Positions 43,816 to 54,343 are shown, counted from the stretch's first letter. The stretch is 64,000 nt of DNA from Geobacteraceae bacterium (GCA_029975275.1 JARKPN010000082.1:1-64000), one strand, 5' to 3'. Translations and numbers: made by a program. The notes: generated by a model from the letters alone, not told the origin.

Positions 43816-45117
43816 TCACCCCTTCAGCAGTTCTTCCCGGTGCGCCTGTGACGCGTCGTAATCCAGGTATGAGGAAAGATGCAGGGCCGCCGTCAGCATG
43901 ATCGCTTCAGCGGCAAAAACCGTGCTGTAGGCAAGGAAAGGGTTGTTGGTGAGGTGTCGCACCGTATCGACGACCATGCCGCCCAGCAGGCTGCCGAAGG
44001 CGTGTCCCGCCATGTTCGCCACCGCCCAGACGCCCAGCAGCATGCCGGCGCGGATCCTGCTGGTAAAAGAGAGCGCGCCCGACAGCATCCCGGCGCCGGC
44101 CAGGCCGGTGCCCAGCCCCATGACAAAGACCGCGACCTTCAGCACCACCGCGGTCCCCAGCAGACCGGCGGCGATCGGCCCCAGAAACGCCAGGGCGGAT
44201 ATGATCATTCCGGCACGCATGGTGATCATCCAGCCGTGGTACTTCAGGAAGAACACCCCGGAAGCGAGCATGGCCAGCAGCACGCCGATACCCCAGTACT
44301 GGATCAGACCGGTTGTTTCACCCACCGGCATGGCAAGCACCAGCCCGCCATAGGGCTCGAGCAGGACATCCTGCGCCAGGGTGCCGATGAAGGTCAGCAT
44401 CACGATGGCGAAAAACAGCCGGACCTGCGGGTCGGCGGCGATTATGTGCGCGAATGCCTCACGAAAAGGGATCTCGCGCGCTCTGTGCGCCGCTTCGTCG
44501 AGGCGGCTGTCCTTTTCCTCGTTGCCGAGGGTCGCGAGAAACGACAGCACGAACACCGCCGCGGCGACGCCCAGCGCCACACTGACCAGCCTGGCCGGAT
44601 CATAGACAGCCAGGCCTTTCTTGATAAAGCCCGCCCCCGCCACCATGCCCAGCATGGTTGCCACCTCATACAGCGTTGCGGCGCGGGAGCGGGCTTCACC
44701 GGAGAAACGCTCCGCAACCAGCGCCTGGAAAGTATTGTGCGCCGTGTTTCTCCCCAGGCCGTAGAGGAGGAAGGCGGCCGCCACCCCCGCCATCAGCAGT
44801 GCATTGCCCCCCTGCCGGGTGATGATGCCGACGATGGCGATGATGCCCAGTCCGATAAGCAGCGCTCCCAGCATGATATACGGTTCACGCCGTTTACCCA
44901 TGAGAGGGAATGCATCCGACCGGTAACCGACCCAGACCCGAATCGGCGAAATCATCAGCGGAATGGCAAAGAAGACCGCTACAAGGGTGGCGGAATAACC
45001 CAGATCGGCGATCATCACGCGGTTCAGCGTGCTGCCGATCAGGACGCCGCTGAGCGCGTACGCCATGGGGAACAGGGCCAGGCGGATATTGTTTGCGATC
45101 CTGATTTTCCTTTGCAT
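43816..45117 (-). CDS. PucC-like (BCD family) MFS transporter
   Basis: 433 residues and about twelve hydrophobic segments. The N-terminal part (GSTLNRVMIADLGYSATLVA, PIRVWVGYRSD, MGKRREPYIMLG) matches the bacteriochlorophyll-delivery branch of the major facilitator superfamily (PucC, LhaA, Bch2). No photosynthesis gene is near, so a substrate other than chlorophyll is likely. The ribosome site is weak. It stands alone between the 43.4-kb gene and recD2. Confidence 0.82.
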   Translation of the reverse strand: MQRKIRIANNIRLALFPMAYALSGVLIGSTLNRVMIADLGYSATLVAVFFAIPLMISPIRVWVGYRSDAFPLMGKRREPYIMLGALLIGLGIIAIVGIITRQGGNALLMAGVAAAFLLYGLGRNTAHNTFQALVAERFSGEARSRAATLYEVATMLGMVAGAGFIKKGLAVYDPARLVSVALGVAAAVFVLSFLATLGNEEKDSRLDEAAHRAREIPFREAFAHIIAADPQVRLFFAIVMLTFIGTLAQDVLLEPYGGLVLAMPVGETTGLIQYWGIGVLLAMLASGVFFLKYHGWMITMRAGMIISALAFLGPIAAGLLGTAVVLKVAVFVMGLGTGLAGAGMLSGALSFTSRIRAGMLLGVWAVANMAGHAFGSLLGGMVVDTVRHLTNNPFLAYSTVFAAEAIMLTAALHLSSYLDYDASQAHREELLKG

Positions 45118-45217
45118 GGTATCTCGATCTGAAGTGACATGGTGGGGTCTGGATTTTAAAGTTGCAAAACATCACGCGCACTGATCCCGACCCTGGGCCG
45201 GGCATACATCGCCACAC

Positions 45218-47410
45218 CTACCCCGTGTGCGCTAGCCTCTCCGCCAGTTTGGTCATCCTCCTGGTGGACTTCCTGTTCCTGACCGCCATGGCCAGTGCCC
45301 TGACCTGGCCGATGACGATGACCAGCTTCTTCCCCCTGGTGACGGCGGTGTAGAGCAGGTTCCGCTCCAGCAGCATGTAGTGCTGCATGGCCAACGGGAT
45401 GACCACGGCCGGGTACTCGGACCCCTGGCTCTTGTGGATGGAGGTGGCGTAGGCCAGGGAGACCTCATCCAGCTCGCCGAACTCGTACTCGACCTCGCGA
45501 CCATCGAAATCGACCCGCAGGAGCCCCTCCTCCGTGTCCACCAGCCTGACCACGCCGATGTCGCCGTTGAAGACCTCCTTGTCGTAGTTGTTCACGGTCT
45601 GGATCACCTTGTCACCGGACGCGAACCGGGAGCCGAAGCGGACCACCGAGGGCTCGGCGCCGGAATTGAGCCGCAACTGCAACTCCACGTTGAGGGAGCG
45701 GACCCCGAGACCGCCCCGGTTCATGGGGGTCAGGACCTGGATGTCCCGTACCGGATGAAGGCCGAAGCGGCCGGGGATGCGCTCGGTGATCACCTGCATG
45801 ACCTTGTCGTGGATCTCCTCGGGGGTCTCGGCCGGGATGAAGTAGAAGTCGGACAGGGCGGTCCCCTCGTTCTTCAGGGGGAGTTCGCCCCGGTTGATGC
45901 GGTGTGCGTTGACGATGATGCGGGAGGACTCGGCCTGGCGGAATATTTCGGTCAGCCTGACCGTTGGGACGACGCCGGAGTCGATGATGTCGGCCAGCAC
46001 CGCGCCCGGCCCGACCGAGGGGAGCTGGTCCACGTCGCCGACGATGATCAGGGCCGCGTGATCGGGTATGGCGGCCAGCAGCCGGTTGGCCAGCACGATG
46101 TCCACCATGGACGACTCGTCCACCACCAGCAGATCGGTCTCCAGGGGGTTGTCCCTTCCCCGCTTGAAGCCAAAGGTCTGGGGATCGAACTCCAGCAGCC
46201 GGTGGACCGTCCTGGCCTCCAGGCCGGTGGACTCTGAGAGCCGCTTGGCCGCCCTGCCGGTGGGGGCGCACAGGGTGACCCGGATATCCTTGGCCAGGAT
46301 AATCCTGAGGATACCGTTCACCAGGGTGGTCTTCCCGACCCCCGGTCCGCCGGTGATGACCGTCACCTTGGAGGCGAGGGCCAGCTCCACAGCGCTCCGC
46401 TGGGAGGCGGACAGGGTCAGACCGGTCTTCTGCTCCACCCAGGGGATTGCCTTTGCCGCGTCGATGCTTTCCCATGGGGGAGCCCCCGGCAGCAGCCGGG
46501 CGATGCCGGCCGCGGTGCCGGTCTCGGCCCGGTGCAGCGGCGTCAGGAACAGGCATTCCCTGCCGTCTATCCGGTCTCTCACCAGGTTGTCCTCGGCGAT
46601 CTCCTCCTGGATCGCTTCCTCGATAACCGGGACTGGGATCTCGAGCAGCCCGGCCGCCTGACCGGCCAGTTCGTCCCCGGGCCAGGCGCAGTGGCCGTCA
46701 TTGGAAATCTCCTGGAGGGTATGCCTGACACCGGCCCGGGCCCGGATCAGGGAGTCCCGGGCGACTCCGAGCCGCTCTGCGATGACATCGGCGCTTTTGA
46801 AGCCGATGCCGTGGATGTCCAGGGCCAGCCGGTAGGGGTTCTCGGTGACCTTGAGGATGGCTTCGTCGCCGTAGGTCTTGTAGATGCGCACCGCCCGGGC
46901 CGTGCCCACGCCGTGGGACTGGAGGAACACCATGATCTCGCGGATGACCTTCTGCTCGGCCCAGGCGCCGGTGACCATATCCATCCGCTTCCTGCCGATG
47001 CCGGGAAGCCCCAGGAGCCGCATGGGCTCGTTTTCGATGACCTCGAAAACATTCTCGCCAAAGGCCTTGACAAGCACCTTGGCAAAGTGGGGGCCGATCC
47101 CCTTGACCATGCCTGAGCCGAGATACTTCTCGATCCCCTCCCTGGTGCCGGGGAGCACGACCCTGAGCTGCACGGCCTTGAACTGGAGCCCGTGGGTCCG
47201 GTCGTTTTGCCAGAAGCCGAGGCACTCCACGAACTCCCCCGGCCCCACCGAAGCGGCCGAGCCGATCACGGCGACCGGCTCCCTGCGCCCCCTGACCTTG
47301 ACCTTGAGGACGCAGAAGCCCGTCTCCTCGTTGTGGAAGGTAACCCTTTCGACCGAGCCGGACAAACGTTCCTGGGGTGCGGTATCGTTGTGCGTCATGG
47401 GGCCAAGCAT
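45218..47410 (-). CDS. recD2: RecD2-family ATP-dependent helicase
   Basis: 730 residues. An OB-fold-like N-terminus ([20 protein letters not shown]) and helix-hairpin-helix motifs ([17 protein letters not shown]) precede the ATPase with Walker [11 protein letters not shown] near residue 354, motif [11 protein letters not shown] and the C-terminal [20 protein letters not shown]. RecD2 unwinds DNA 5' to 3' without RecBC and acts in replication-fork repair. An ATG at 47398 (MTHND) is an alternative start; GAGG lies four bases before the ATG at 47410. Confidence 0.93.
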   Translation of the reverse strand: MLGPMTHNDTAPQERLSGSVERVTFHNEETGFCVLKVKVRGRREPVAVIGSAASVGPGEFVECLGFWQNDRTHGLQFKAVQLRVVLPGTREGIEKYLGSGMVKGIGPHFAKVLVKAFGENVFEVIENEPMRLLGLPGIGRKRMDMVTGAWAEQKVIREIMVFLQSHGVGTARAVRIYKTYGDEAILKVTENPYRLALDIHGIGFKSADVIAERLGVARDSLIRARAGVRHTLQEISNDGHCAWPGDELAGQAAGLLEIPVPVIEEAIQEEIAEDNLVRDRIDGRECLFLTPLHRAETGTAAGIARLLPGAPPWESIDAAKAIPWVEQKTGLTLSASQRSAVELALASKVTVITGGPGVGKTTLVNGILRIILAKDIRVTLCAPTGRAAKRLSESTGLEARTVHRLLEFDPQTFGFKRGRDNPLETDLLVVDESSMVDIVLANRLLAAIPDHAALIIVGDVDQLPSVGPGAVLADIIDSGVVPTVRLTEIFRQAESSRIIVNAHRINRGELPLKNEGTALSDFYFIPAETPEEIHDKVMQVITERIPGRFGLHPVRDIQVLTPMNRGGLGVRSLNVELQLRLNSGAEPSVVRFGSRFASGDKVIQTVNNYDKEVFNGDIGVVRLVDTEEGLLRVDFDGREVEYEFGELDEVSLAYATSIHKSQGSEYPAVVIPLAMQHYMLLERNLLYTAVTRGKKLVIVIGQVRALAMAVRNRKSTRRMTKLAERLAHTG

Positions 47411-47603
47411 ACCACCTCGGGAGCCGATACGGTAGTCTTTCCGTCAGCCCCGACCGCGTGCAAGGTGAGCGGAACGCATTGAGGAGCGCGCGTGCAGTTG
47501 CGGCTGTCACGCCCGATTCCTTGCAGGCGGATGAGTCCATTGCATTCGCCATTCTGTTGGGGTACTGTGGTTATCACAAATTTTTGCGGGGAGAACACGA
47601 TTC

Positions 47604-48053
47604 ATGTCGCCAATGCTTGACTATGTACGGAAAATGATCGAAACCGGGCACCCGCCCATGCCCATTGCATCGCTCATCGGCTTCACGATAAAGTCGGTCC
47701 GGCCCGGCGAGGCCGTGATCGAGTTCGAGATGACCGAGGACCATACCAATGCCATGGGAACCCTGCATGGCGGGGTGTTCTGCACCATTGCCGACACGGC
47801 CATGGGAGTGGCGTTCTTTACGCTGCTGGAGAAGGGTGAGACACTGACCACCCTGGAGCTGAAGATCAATTATCTCAGACCGGTATGGGGCGGAAAACTC
47901 CTGGCAGTGGGCAAGGTCGTCAAGAAGGGAAAGCTGACGGGATTCGTTGAGTGTGACGTGCTTGATGAAAGCGGGCAGCTGGTTGCCCGTGCAAGCAGCA
48001 CGTACATGGCCCTGACCGGAGAACAGGCAAAGAACCGCACGGTTCCCGAATAG
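47604..48053 (+). CDS. PaaI-family thioesterase (hotdog fold)
   Basis: 149 residues. The hotdog helix and catalytic motif NAMGTLHGGVFCTIADTAMG lies near residues 49-68, followed by strands (LELKINYLRPVWGGKLLAVG). Members hydrolyse aryl- or acyl-CoA esters. The ATG has GGGGAGA nine bases upstream. It is divergent from recD2 and followed by the lut genes, but the 87-bp gap to lutC leaves co-transcription open. Confidence 0.9.
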   Translation: MSPMLDYVRKMIETGHPPMPIASLIGFTIKSVRPGEAVIEFEMTEDHTNAMGTLHGGVFCTIADTAMGVAFFTLLEKGETLTTLELKINYLRPVWGGKLLAVGKVVKKGKLTGFVECDVLDESGQLVARASSTYMALTGEQAKNRTVPE

Positions 48054-48140
48054 CAGGACCGGCATAACAGCCTGCCCGTGCACGAAACGGCGAAGTCTCG
48101 GGCAAGGCCGGTGGTCGAGTCATGCAACCAGGAGAGAGCA

Positions 48141-48641
48141 ATGATCGATAGATTCCAGGCCGCCGCCGAGGCGGCGGGCGCCGTTGTCGGGCGCTTTCCA
48201 ACCCTTGCCGAGGCGGCCCGCCATGTCCGTGAGACAACCGGCGGCCCGGTGGCGGCTTCCGAACTCCCGGACGCGGTTCGCAAGGCCCTCGCCGACCTGC
48301 GCTTCGCCTCCCCGCAAGAATACCGGGACGTCCGCTTTGGCCTGAGCTTCGCCACGGCGGGCGTGGCCGCCACCGGCAGTCTCCTCCTGGAGCTTTCAGA
48401 CCCGGCCGGACGCGGCGCTACCGCCCTCCCCCCGGTCAACCTGGTGTTCCTCACGGCTTCGACCATCGTCCCGGACCTGCAGTCCCTCTCAGGCACCCTC
48501 TACCGGCTGCTGGCATCCCACCCGTCCAGCTACCTGTCACTCACCACCGGCCCCAGCCGCACCGCGGACATCGAGCGGGTCCTGACCATCGGGGTCCATG
48601 GCCCCAAGGAGCTGCACATCCTGATCCTGGAAGGAGAATGA
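48141..48641 (+). CDS. lutC: LutC-like LUD-domain protein
   Basis: 166 residues. The LUD fold is seen in RFGLSFATAGVAATGSLLLE and IVPDLQSLSGTLYRLL, with TGPSRTADIERVLTIGVHGP near the C-terminus. LutC is the small subunit of the LutABC lactate-utilisation complex. The ATG at 48141 has AGGAGAG. The stop is four bases before the GTG of the next gene, so they are translationally coupled. Confidence 0.9.
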   Translation: MIDRFQAAAEAAGAVVGRFPTLAEAARHVRETTGGPVAASELPDAVRKALADLRFASPQEYRDVRFGLSFATAGVAATGSLLLELSDPAGRGATALPPVNLVFLTASTIVPDLQSLSGTLYRLLASHPSSYLSLTTGPSRTADIERVLTIGVHGPKELHILILEGE

Positions 48642-48644
48642 GAG

Positions 48645-50756
48645 GTGTCGAGAAAAATCATTCACCAGAAAATCAACGATGCGTTTCTCCGCAGGGCGCT
48701 GGGGAATTTCGCGGCCCAGTACCCGGCCGCCAGGGCGCGCGCCTTCGAGGGGGAGGATTTCGAGGCCCTGCGCGAACGGATATCGGCAGCCAGGAAGGAG
48801 TCTCTACGGATCCTGCCCGAAATGGTGCAACGCTTCACGGAACACGCCGAACGGACAGGCGCGGTCGTTCATCTCTGCGCGGACGCGGCGGCCGCACGGG
48901 ATACGATTCTCGAAATCGTCAGGCAGAAGGGCGCCGACCTGCTGGTCAAGTCCAAGTCCATGACCTCCGAGGAGATCCGGCTCAACCATCACCTGGAAAA
49001 GGCCGGGGTCCGCTGCCTGGAGACCGACCTGGGGGAATGGATCATCCAGCTGGCCGGGGAGCGGCCGTCCCACATGGTCATGCCCGCCATCCACAAGAAC
49101 CGTGACGAGGTGGCGGCCCTGTTCTCCCGGGAAACGGAACGCCACTGTGCGCCAGATATCCCCGCACTGGTGGAGGTCGCCCGCGAAACCCTCAGGGACG
49201 GCTTCCTGTCAGCCAAGGTGGGACTCTCGGGCGCCAACGTGGCCGTGGCCGACAGCGGCGCCATCGGGCTGGTCACCAACGAGGGAAACGCCCGCCTGGT
49301 CACCACCCTCCCCCGCACCCACATCGCCCTTATCGGCATCGAGAAGATCGTCCCCTCCCTGGCCGAGGCACTGGACATCGTCTCCATGCTGCCGAAGAAC
49401 GCCACCGGCCAGAAGATCACATCCTACGTCTCGTTCATCAGGGGGCCGTCCGGGGACGGCCGCGAGCTCCACCTCGTGCTGCTGGACAACGGCAGGTCGG
49501 AGCTTGCCCGGCATCCCCGCTTTCAGGAGGCGCTCAAGTGCCTGAAATGCGGGGCCTGCGCCAATGTCTGCCCGGTGTACGAGACCGTGGGCGGGCATGT
49601 GTTCGGCCACATCTACGTGGGGGGCATCGGCCTGGTGCTGACCCCGTTCTTCCACGGCGACAGGAACGCCCGCGACATCCTCGGCCTCTGCATCGGCTGC
49701 CGCAGGTGCAACGAGGTCTGCGCCGCAAAGATCGACATCGAGGGACTGATTCTTGACCTGAGGGAAAGAGGGAAGAAACTGCCGGCGCAGAAGCCGCTGA
49801 TGGGGACCTTCATGAGGAACCGGACCCTGTTCCACGCCGCGCTCAGGGCCGCCTACCTGGCCCAGAAACCGTTCCAGGGGAGAGACGGACGCATCCGCCA
49901 CCTCCCGCTGGTCCTGGGGTGCGACACGGGCAACCGCTCCCTCCCCCCGATCGCGGCGCGCCCCTTCCGGGACCTGGCCCGGGAGCGGGTAGCGGCGAAG
50001 CCGCTCGTGCCCGGCGAACGCGGGAGGGTGCTCTTTTTCTCCGGCTGCCTGGCGGACTTCGTATACCCGGAGCTGTGCCGGGACGTCATGGAGAGCCTGG
50101 AAAAACTGGGCTACGCGGTCGTCTTTCCACAGGAGCAGCTCTGCTGCGGCATACCTGCCCGCTACTCAGGCGAAACCGGCATCGCCCGCGACATGGCCCG
50201 GCTCAACACGGAGGCCCTGCTGGCGGAGCGGGCCGACCACGTGGTCACCATCTGCCCCACCTGCACCATGTCGCTGAAGCGCGACTTCCCCGAGCTGCTG
50301 CTGGGTGATCCGGGGCGGCACGCCCGGGCCTTGGAGCTGGCCGGCAAGGTGGTCAACTTCTCTGAGCTGGCGGCCCGGAGCATCGTGGAGATAGAGGCGC
50401 CCGGGGAAGGAGCGGCGGTCACCTACCACGACGCCTGCCACCTGCGGCGCGGCTGCGGCGTATTCCAGGAGCCGAGGGCCGTGCTGGAGCGGATTGCCGG
50501 ACGGCCGGTGCGCGAGATGGACGGTCACGACGGCTGCTGCGGCTTCGGCGGCTCCTACGCCTTCAAGTACCCGGAGATCTCATACGAGATCCTGAAGCGG
50601 AAACTGGACTCCATTGCGGCATCCGGCGCTGACACGGTGGCGGTGGACTGCCCCGGGTGCAGGATGCAGATCGAGGGTGGGCTGGACGGAGCCGGAAGCT
50701 CCGTGCGGGTAGAGCATACCGCCACGCTGGTGGCGGAGCGGCTGCGCGGAGAGTGA
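48645..50756 (+). CDS. LutB-LutA fusion, L-lactate oxidoreductase iron-sulfur protein
   Basis: 703 residues. Residues 1-290 are a LUD domain (VKSKSMTSEEIRLNHHLEK; SGANVAVADSGAIGLVTNEG). Two 4Fe-4S motifs follow, CLKCGACANVCPVY near 303 and CIGCRRCNEVC near 351. The last 260 residues carry two CCG domains (FFSGCLADFVYPE; CCGIPA; DACHLRRGCG; DGCCGFGGSYAFK), which in Bacillus and relatives form the separate subunit LutA. The GTG start follows AAGGAG. With LutC it should oxidise L-lactate to pyruvate and pass electrons to the membrane. The fused order saves one subunit gene. Confidence 0.9.
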   Translation: MSRKIIHQKINDAFLRRALGNFAAQYPAARARAFEGEDFEALRERISAARKESLRILPEMVQRFTEHAERTGAVVHLCADAAAARDTILEIVRQKGADLLVKSKSMTSEEIRLNHHLEKAGVRCLETDLGEWIIQLAGERPSHMVMPAIHKNRDEVAALFSRETERHCAPDIPALVEVARETLRDGFLSAKVGLSGANVAVADSGAIGLVTNEGNARLVTTLPRTHIALIGIEKIVPSLAEALDIVSMLPKNATGQKITSYVSFIRGPSGDGRELHLVLLDNGRSELARHPRFQEALKCLKCGACANVCPVYETVGGHVFGHIYVGGIGLVLTPFFHGDRNARDILGLCIGCRRCNEVCAAKIDIEGLILDLRERGKKLPAQKPLMGTFMRNRTLFHAALRAAYLAQKPFQGRDGRIRHLPLVLGCDTGNRSLPPIAARPFRDLARERVAAKPLVPGERGRVLFFSGCLADFVYPELCRDVMESLEKLGYAVVFPQEQLCCGIPARYSGETGIARDMARLNTEALLAERADHVVTICPTCTMSLKRDFPELLLGDPGRHARALELAGKVVNFSELAARSIVEIEAPGEGAAVTYHDACHLRRGCGVFQEPRAVLERIAGRPVREMDGHDGCCGFGGSYAFKYPEISYEILKRKLDSIAASGADTVAVDCPGCRMQIEGGLDGAGSSVRVEHTATLVAERLRGE

Positions 50757-50829
50757 TCGGCCGGAGGGAGGACCCGTGAAGAGTTACGATTTGTCGGATG
50801 TTTGTCACCTGCCCAGGGGACAGGATGGG

Positions 50830-51012
50830 CTAGATCACCCTTGAAAAGGTCTGCTTCATCCCGGCATGGGACGGGACAGTCATAGGATGGCGGTTGTGGC
50901 AGGCACCGCAGAACACCTCGCCCTTCTCACGCCTGGTCCAGAGGGTCAGGTTCCTTGAATCGCACCATTCGCAGTACCATACGTAGTAGTCACCCAGCGG
51001 CATCATTCTCAT
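50830..51012 (-). CDS. Small zinc-binding hypothetical protein
   Basis: 60 residues with two cysteine pairs (CEWC near residue 14, CGAC near 35), enough for one zinc site, and aromatic residues at the start (YYVWYCEW). A strong GGAGGAGAAAA precedes the ATG at 51012. It is alone between the lut genes and the porin gene. No family was recognised. Confidence 0.72.
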   Translation of the reverse strand: MRMMPLGDYYVWYCEWCDSRNLTLWTRREKGEVFCGACHNRHPMTVPSHAGMKQTFSRVI

Positions 51013-51176
51013 TTTTCTCCTCCATTCGACTGTCTGAACACGTGCTTGCGCGGCGTGCTCTGTTCCAAAACAGATTTCCGGTTTCTCGATGTTCCCAGTT
51101 TCGCATCGTCAGGTTACAGAGGTGTGAGGAAGAGCAGATAATGGCGTGAATTTGTGAATCCATAAGTGGGAGGCTT

Positions 51177-51201
51177 GAAAAGAGGGGGGCCGATGCCCCC
51201 C
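51177..51201 (-). terminator. Terminator after the porin gene
   Basis: GGGGGGC (51184-51190) and GCCCCCC (51195-51201) form a 7-bp stem with a CGAT loop; on the minus strand TCTTTTC follows. It lies 45 bp beyond the porin stop at 51246. Confidence 0.75.
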
Positions 51202-51245
51202 ACCATGAGGAAGGCTCACGTGAAGAGAGCCGTGTGCTGCTCGGG

Positions 51246-52514
51246 TCAGAAGATGATCTGTGCCTGGAGGCGATACTGCATGTCGTTGCCGGGCAGCCTC
51301 TGGCTGGTGAAGGGGTCGGTCTTGGCGCCCTGGGTATGGATACTCCCCACGTCCGCGGTCAGCTTCAGGTTATGCTTGTTGAAGTAGTAGGACAGGGCGC
51401 CGATCACCTCGGTCCTGAGGTCGTTGGACACGTCCCGGTTCGGGTCATAGTAGGAATAACGCACCGCTGCTTCCAGCTTCGGCAGTATCATGTAGCCAGC
51501 CTGTGCATAGAAGCCGTGGGCACGGAGGAGCTGATTCGTGATATCGTTCTCAGCCTGACCCAGCAGATATTCACCCTGGAGTGCGAGGCCCATCCACTTG
51601 AAGGCCAGGTCTACGCCGAAGCTGTCAACCGATACCTTCTGACCGTTGGAGGATACGAACGACCGCCCGGCACCGAGCCATCCGTTGCTTCCGGCATAGT
51701 TGGAGGCAGCCCCTTCAAACGAGGTTCCGTTGTTCTGGAGGGTATTCCTGAAGTAGTTGGCTCCGATGGAAAGGAGCGGTTTCTTTGTCCGGTCGAAATC
51801 CGGCTCGTTGTAGGGCATGTCACCGAACGGGTTGACGGCTACCCTGGCGGCGAGCATGTTGTCATTGGTGGCCCGGGCGGTTGTCTGGCCCAACCCGCCG
51901 AACACGCCCAGGTTGTAGTAGGCGATACCGTCCGCGATCTTGCCGTGGGCCATGGCGCCGAGGTCGTAGGATGCCTTGAACGCGTCTACCACCGGCGAGC
52001 GGTCAACAAAGGAAAGCGAGCCGTCTGAGGTAAGCTCCTGGCGGGCGAAGGGGACCTTGTACTGGCCGGCCCTGAGCTGCACTTCGTCCATGAACTTGTA
52101 ATTGATGAAGGCGTCCTGGAGCATCTTGGAGCTGCCCGACTGACGCAGGTCCAGCTCCAGTTTGTAGGTGAGGTCCTTGGTGTAGGCGTAGCCGTTCAGG
52201 AACAGCTTGATGCGCTTGGCGTCCCAGCTGCTGGAATCGCTCTTGGTGTTGAAGTCCGCGGTGTCGAAGTCAGTGAAGGTGTAACGGAACTGCATGCGAC
52301 CGCCGAGAGAAAGCTGGAACTTCTCGTCGGCCGAGGTGAAGGTGAAACCCCTGCCGAGCTTGTAGTCAATCGGCTTGTACTTGGTTAATTCCTTGTAGTC
52401 GGCCTCCGTGATGACCCCCTTTTCCTTCAGGATCTCCTCGAGACTCTTCGCGTCCGCGTTCTGACCGACGGCAAACGCCGCCAGAAGTCCTGCAGCAATA
52501 ATCTTTCCTTTCAC
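51246..52514 (-). CDS. OprO/OprP-type porin
   Basis: 422 residues. A signal peptide (MKGKIIAAGLLAAFAVGQNA) is followed by a short coiled region and a beta-barrel that begins GFTFTSADEKFQLSLGGRMQ and ends in Phe (YRLQAQIIF), the outer-membrane assembly signal. The family forms trimeric anion-selective channels for phosphate or polyphosphate. The start is a GTG at 52514 with AAGGAGGAGAGA. The polyphosphate genes begin 300 bp upstream on the same strand, which makes a phosphate link attractive. The 296-bp gap upstream showed no convincing Pho box. Confidence 0.9.
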   Translation of the reverse strand: MKGKIIAAGLLAAFAVGQNADAKSLEEILKEKGVITEADYKELTKYKPIDYKLGRGFTFTSADEKFQLSLGGRMQFRYTFTDFDTADFNTKSDSSSWDAKRIKLFLNGYAYTKDLTYKLELDLRQSGSSKMLQDAFINYKFMDEVQLRAGQYKVPFARQELTSDGSLSFVDRSPVVDAFKASYDLGAMAHGKIADGIAYYNLGVFGGLGQTTARATNDNMLAARVAVNPFGDMPYNEPDFDRTKKPLLSIGANYFRNTLQNNGTSFEGAASNYAGSNGWLGAGRSFVSSNGQKVSVDSFGVDLAFKWMGLALQGEYLLGQAENDITNQLLRAHGFYAQAGYMILPKLEAAVRYSYYDPNRDVSNDLRTEVIGALSYYFNKHNLKLTADVGSIHTQGAKTDPFTSQRLPGNDMQYRLQAQIIF

Positions 52515-52810
52515 TCTCTCCTCCTTTTGCTGATGTAATAAACGTCACGTCCCGGCAAGGCTGGGCTCCGGAATCGGCCGCCTGCCGCAAAGTCAGGCGT
52601 GTTCAGGCCCTCGGCTACTGGACAGCATGTCCCTGGCCTTCACGAATGGTGGGAAGATACCTGACAAATATTGCGTCGGTGTTACGCGGCAAAAAAAGCT
52701 GCGTTACATTTCTGACGGCAGAGCGGCTGAAAGTGGAATGGTCGGAAGGAACGGCATGGGGAAGGAAATATCGGGAGGTTTTCAATAAATAAATGGAGAG
52801 TGGGGAGGGA

Positions 52811-54343
52811 TCAGGCAGCGGAAAGGACGAGCCTGCGATTGAATGCCTGTTCAAAGAGGTCTCCCTTTGCCTTGGCGCCGAATATCTCGACTGAGAGGTC
52901 CCCATCCCCTTCAAGGACGACCCGGAAGGAGGTTTCGGTCAGCTCGCAGCGGAGCTTCCCGACCAGGGCGTTCCTGCGGCGGTCGAGACCGTCGGCCAGG
53001 CGCAGGATCCCGCCGAGTCTCGAAACCAGGATGCGGTCCTCCTCGGTCAACCGTGAGAACCCTTCGTGCTTCTTCTTGGGGAGTGATTTGCGGTGATAGC
53101 GGGCCACGTTGGCCACCACCTCCCGCTCCCGGGGGGTAAAGCCGAACAGTTCCGCGTGCCGGATCAGGTGATAGGAATGCTTGTGGTGGCTTGCATAGCT
53201 GATGAAATAACCGCTGTCGTGCAGCAGGGCCGCGGTCTCCAGGAGCTGCCGGTCACGGTCGCCGAGAGCGAACGCCGGCGCCAGGGCTTCGAACAGCTGC
53301 AGCGACAACGCCGTCACCTGCCCGGCGTGCTGCTCGTCCACCAGGCAGGAACGGGCAAAATCGAGGGCTGCGCTCCTCCAGGTACGGCGGCCACCCTCCC
53401 CCACCAGGTAGTGCTTGCGCAGGCTGTCCAGGATAAGCCCTTCCCGGATCCCCCGCTCGTTTACCCTGAGTACGTTGGCGTTGAAAAAGCGCATCAACTC
53501 GTCTGTGACCGCCACACCGGCAATGATGATGTCGGCCCGGTCAGGATTGAGTCCGGGGATCTCCCTGCGCTCCTTCAGCTCCTTTCTCAGGAGCATGGCC
53601 AGCAGGTGCACGACATCCGAGCGCAGCACCTCGTAGCCGTGGACCGATCCGTAACCCTCCCGGCGCATGGCCATTATCATGGAGGCCACCGAGGTCATGG
53701 TGCCGCCGGAACCGACCAGACACTGGGCACTGACCTCCTCTCCGTCGAAGGCCTGTTTCAGCTCGTTCCGAACATGCTTCAGCAGCTTCAGGAAGTCCTG
53801 CCCGGCAACAGGATCCCGCTTGAGAAACCTCTCCGTCAGTGCCACCGCCCCCAGCTCGAGGGAATAGAACTCCTCGATATGGCTGCCCAGGGCGGTCACG
53901 ATTTCCACGCTGCCGCCGCCGATATCGACCATGCCGTAACGTACCCCCTCCAGGTCGAAGTTGTGCAGCCCGCTCAGGGCAACCAGGCGGGCCTCTTCTT
54001 CCCCCGGGATGATTACGGCCCTGATGCCGGTCCGCTCTTCGACGGCCCTGATGAATTCGGCACCGTTGGCGGCCCTGCGGACCGCGCTGGTGGCAACCGC
54101 CTCTACGGCATCGACACCGTAACCGTCAACGATCTTTTTCATGCGGAGCAGGTTCTCCATGGCCCGCTCCCATGCCTCAGGGGCGATATCCCCTCCGTCA
54201 ACCAGGTTCCTGCCGAGCCGCACCGTTGCCTTCTCGTCGTCGAGGACCCGGAACTTGTCGCCGCTCACGACCTCGACCACGATGCACCTGATGGAGTTCG
54301 TGCCTATGTCCAGGGCGGCAAGCCGCTTGCGATTCCGTTTCAC
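52811..54343 (-). CDS. Ppx/GppA phosphatase (exopolyphosphatase)
   Basis: 510 residues. The actin-like ATPase fold shows LAALDIGTNSIRCIVVE at the start, GEEEARL and VDIGGGSVEIV, then SGGTMTSVASM; an HD-type domain (LLHDSGYFISYASHHKHSYH) ends the protein. The enzyme removes terminal phosphate from polyphosphate or pppGpp. The GTG start at 54343 overlaps the stop of the CHAD gene (GTGA), so the two are coupled. Confidence 0.93.
   Translation of the reverse strand: MKRNRKRLAALDIGTNSIRCIVVEVVSGDKFRVLDDEKATVRLGRNLVDGGDIAPEAWERAMENLLRMKKIVDGYGVDAVEAVATSAVRRAANGAEFIRAVEERTGIRAVIIPGEEEARLVALSGLHNFDLEGVRYGMVDIGGGSVEIVTALGSHIEEFYSLELGAVALTERFLKRDPVAGQDFLKLLKHVRNELKQAFDGEEVSAQCLVGSGGTMTSVASMIMAMRREGYGSVHGYEVLRSDVVHLLAMLLRKELKERREIPGLNPDRADIIIAGVAVTDELMRFFNANVLRVNERGIREGLILDSLRKHYLVGEGGRRTWRSAALDFARSCLVDEQHAGQVTALSLQLFEALAPAFALGDRDRQLLETAALLHDSGYFISYASHHKHSYHLIRHAELFGFTPREREVVANVARYHRKSLPKKKHEGFSRLTEEDRILVSRLGGILRLADGLDRRRNALVGKLRCELTETSFRVVLEGDGDLSVEIFGAKAKGDLFEQAFNRRLVLSAA

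Noticed and set aside
52515-52810. A possible Pho box upstream of the porin gene
   Set aside because: No pair of CTGTCAT-like repeats at 11-bp spacing could be found.
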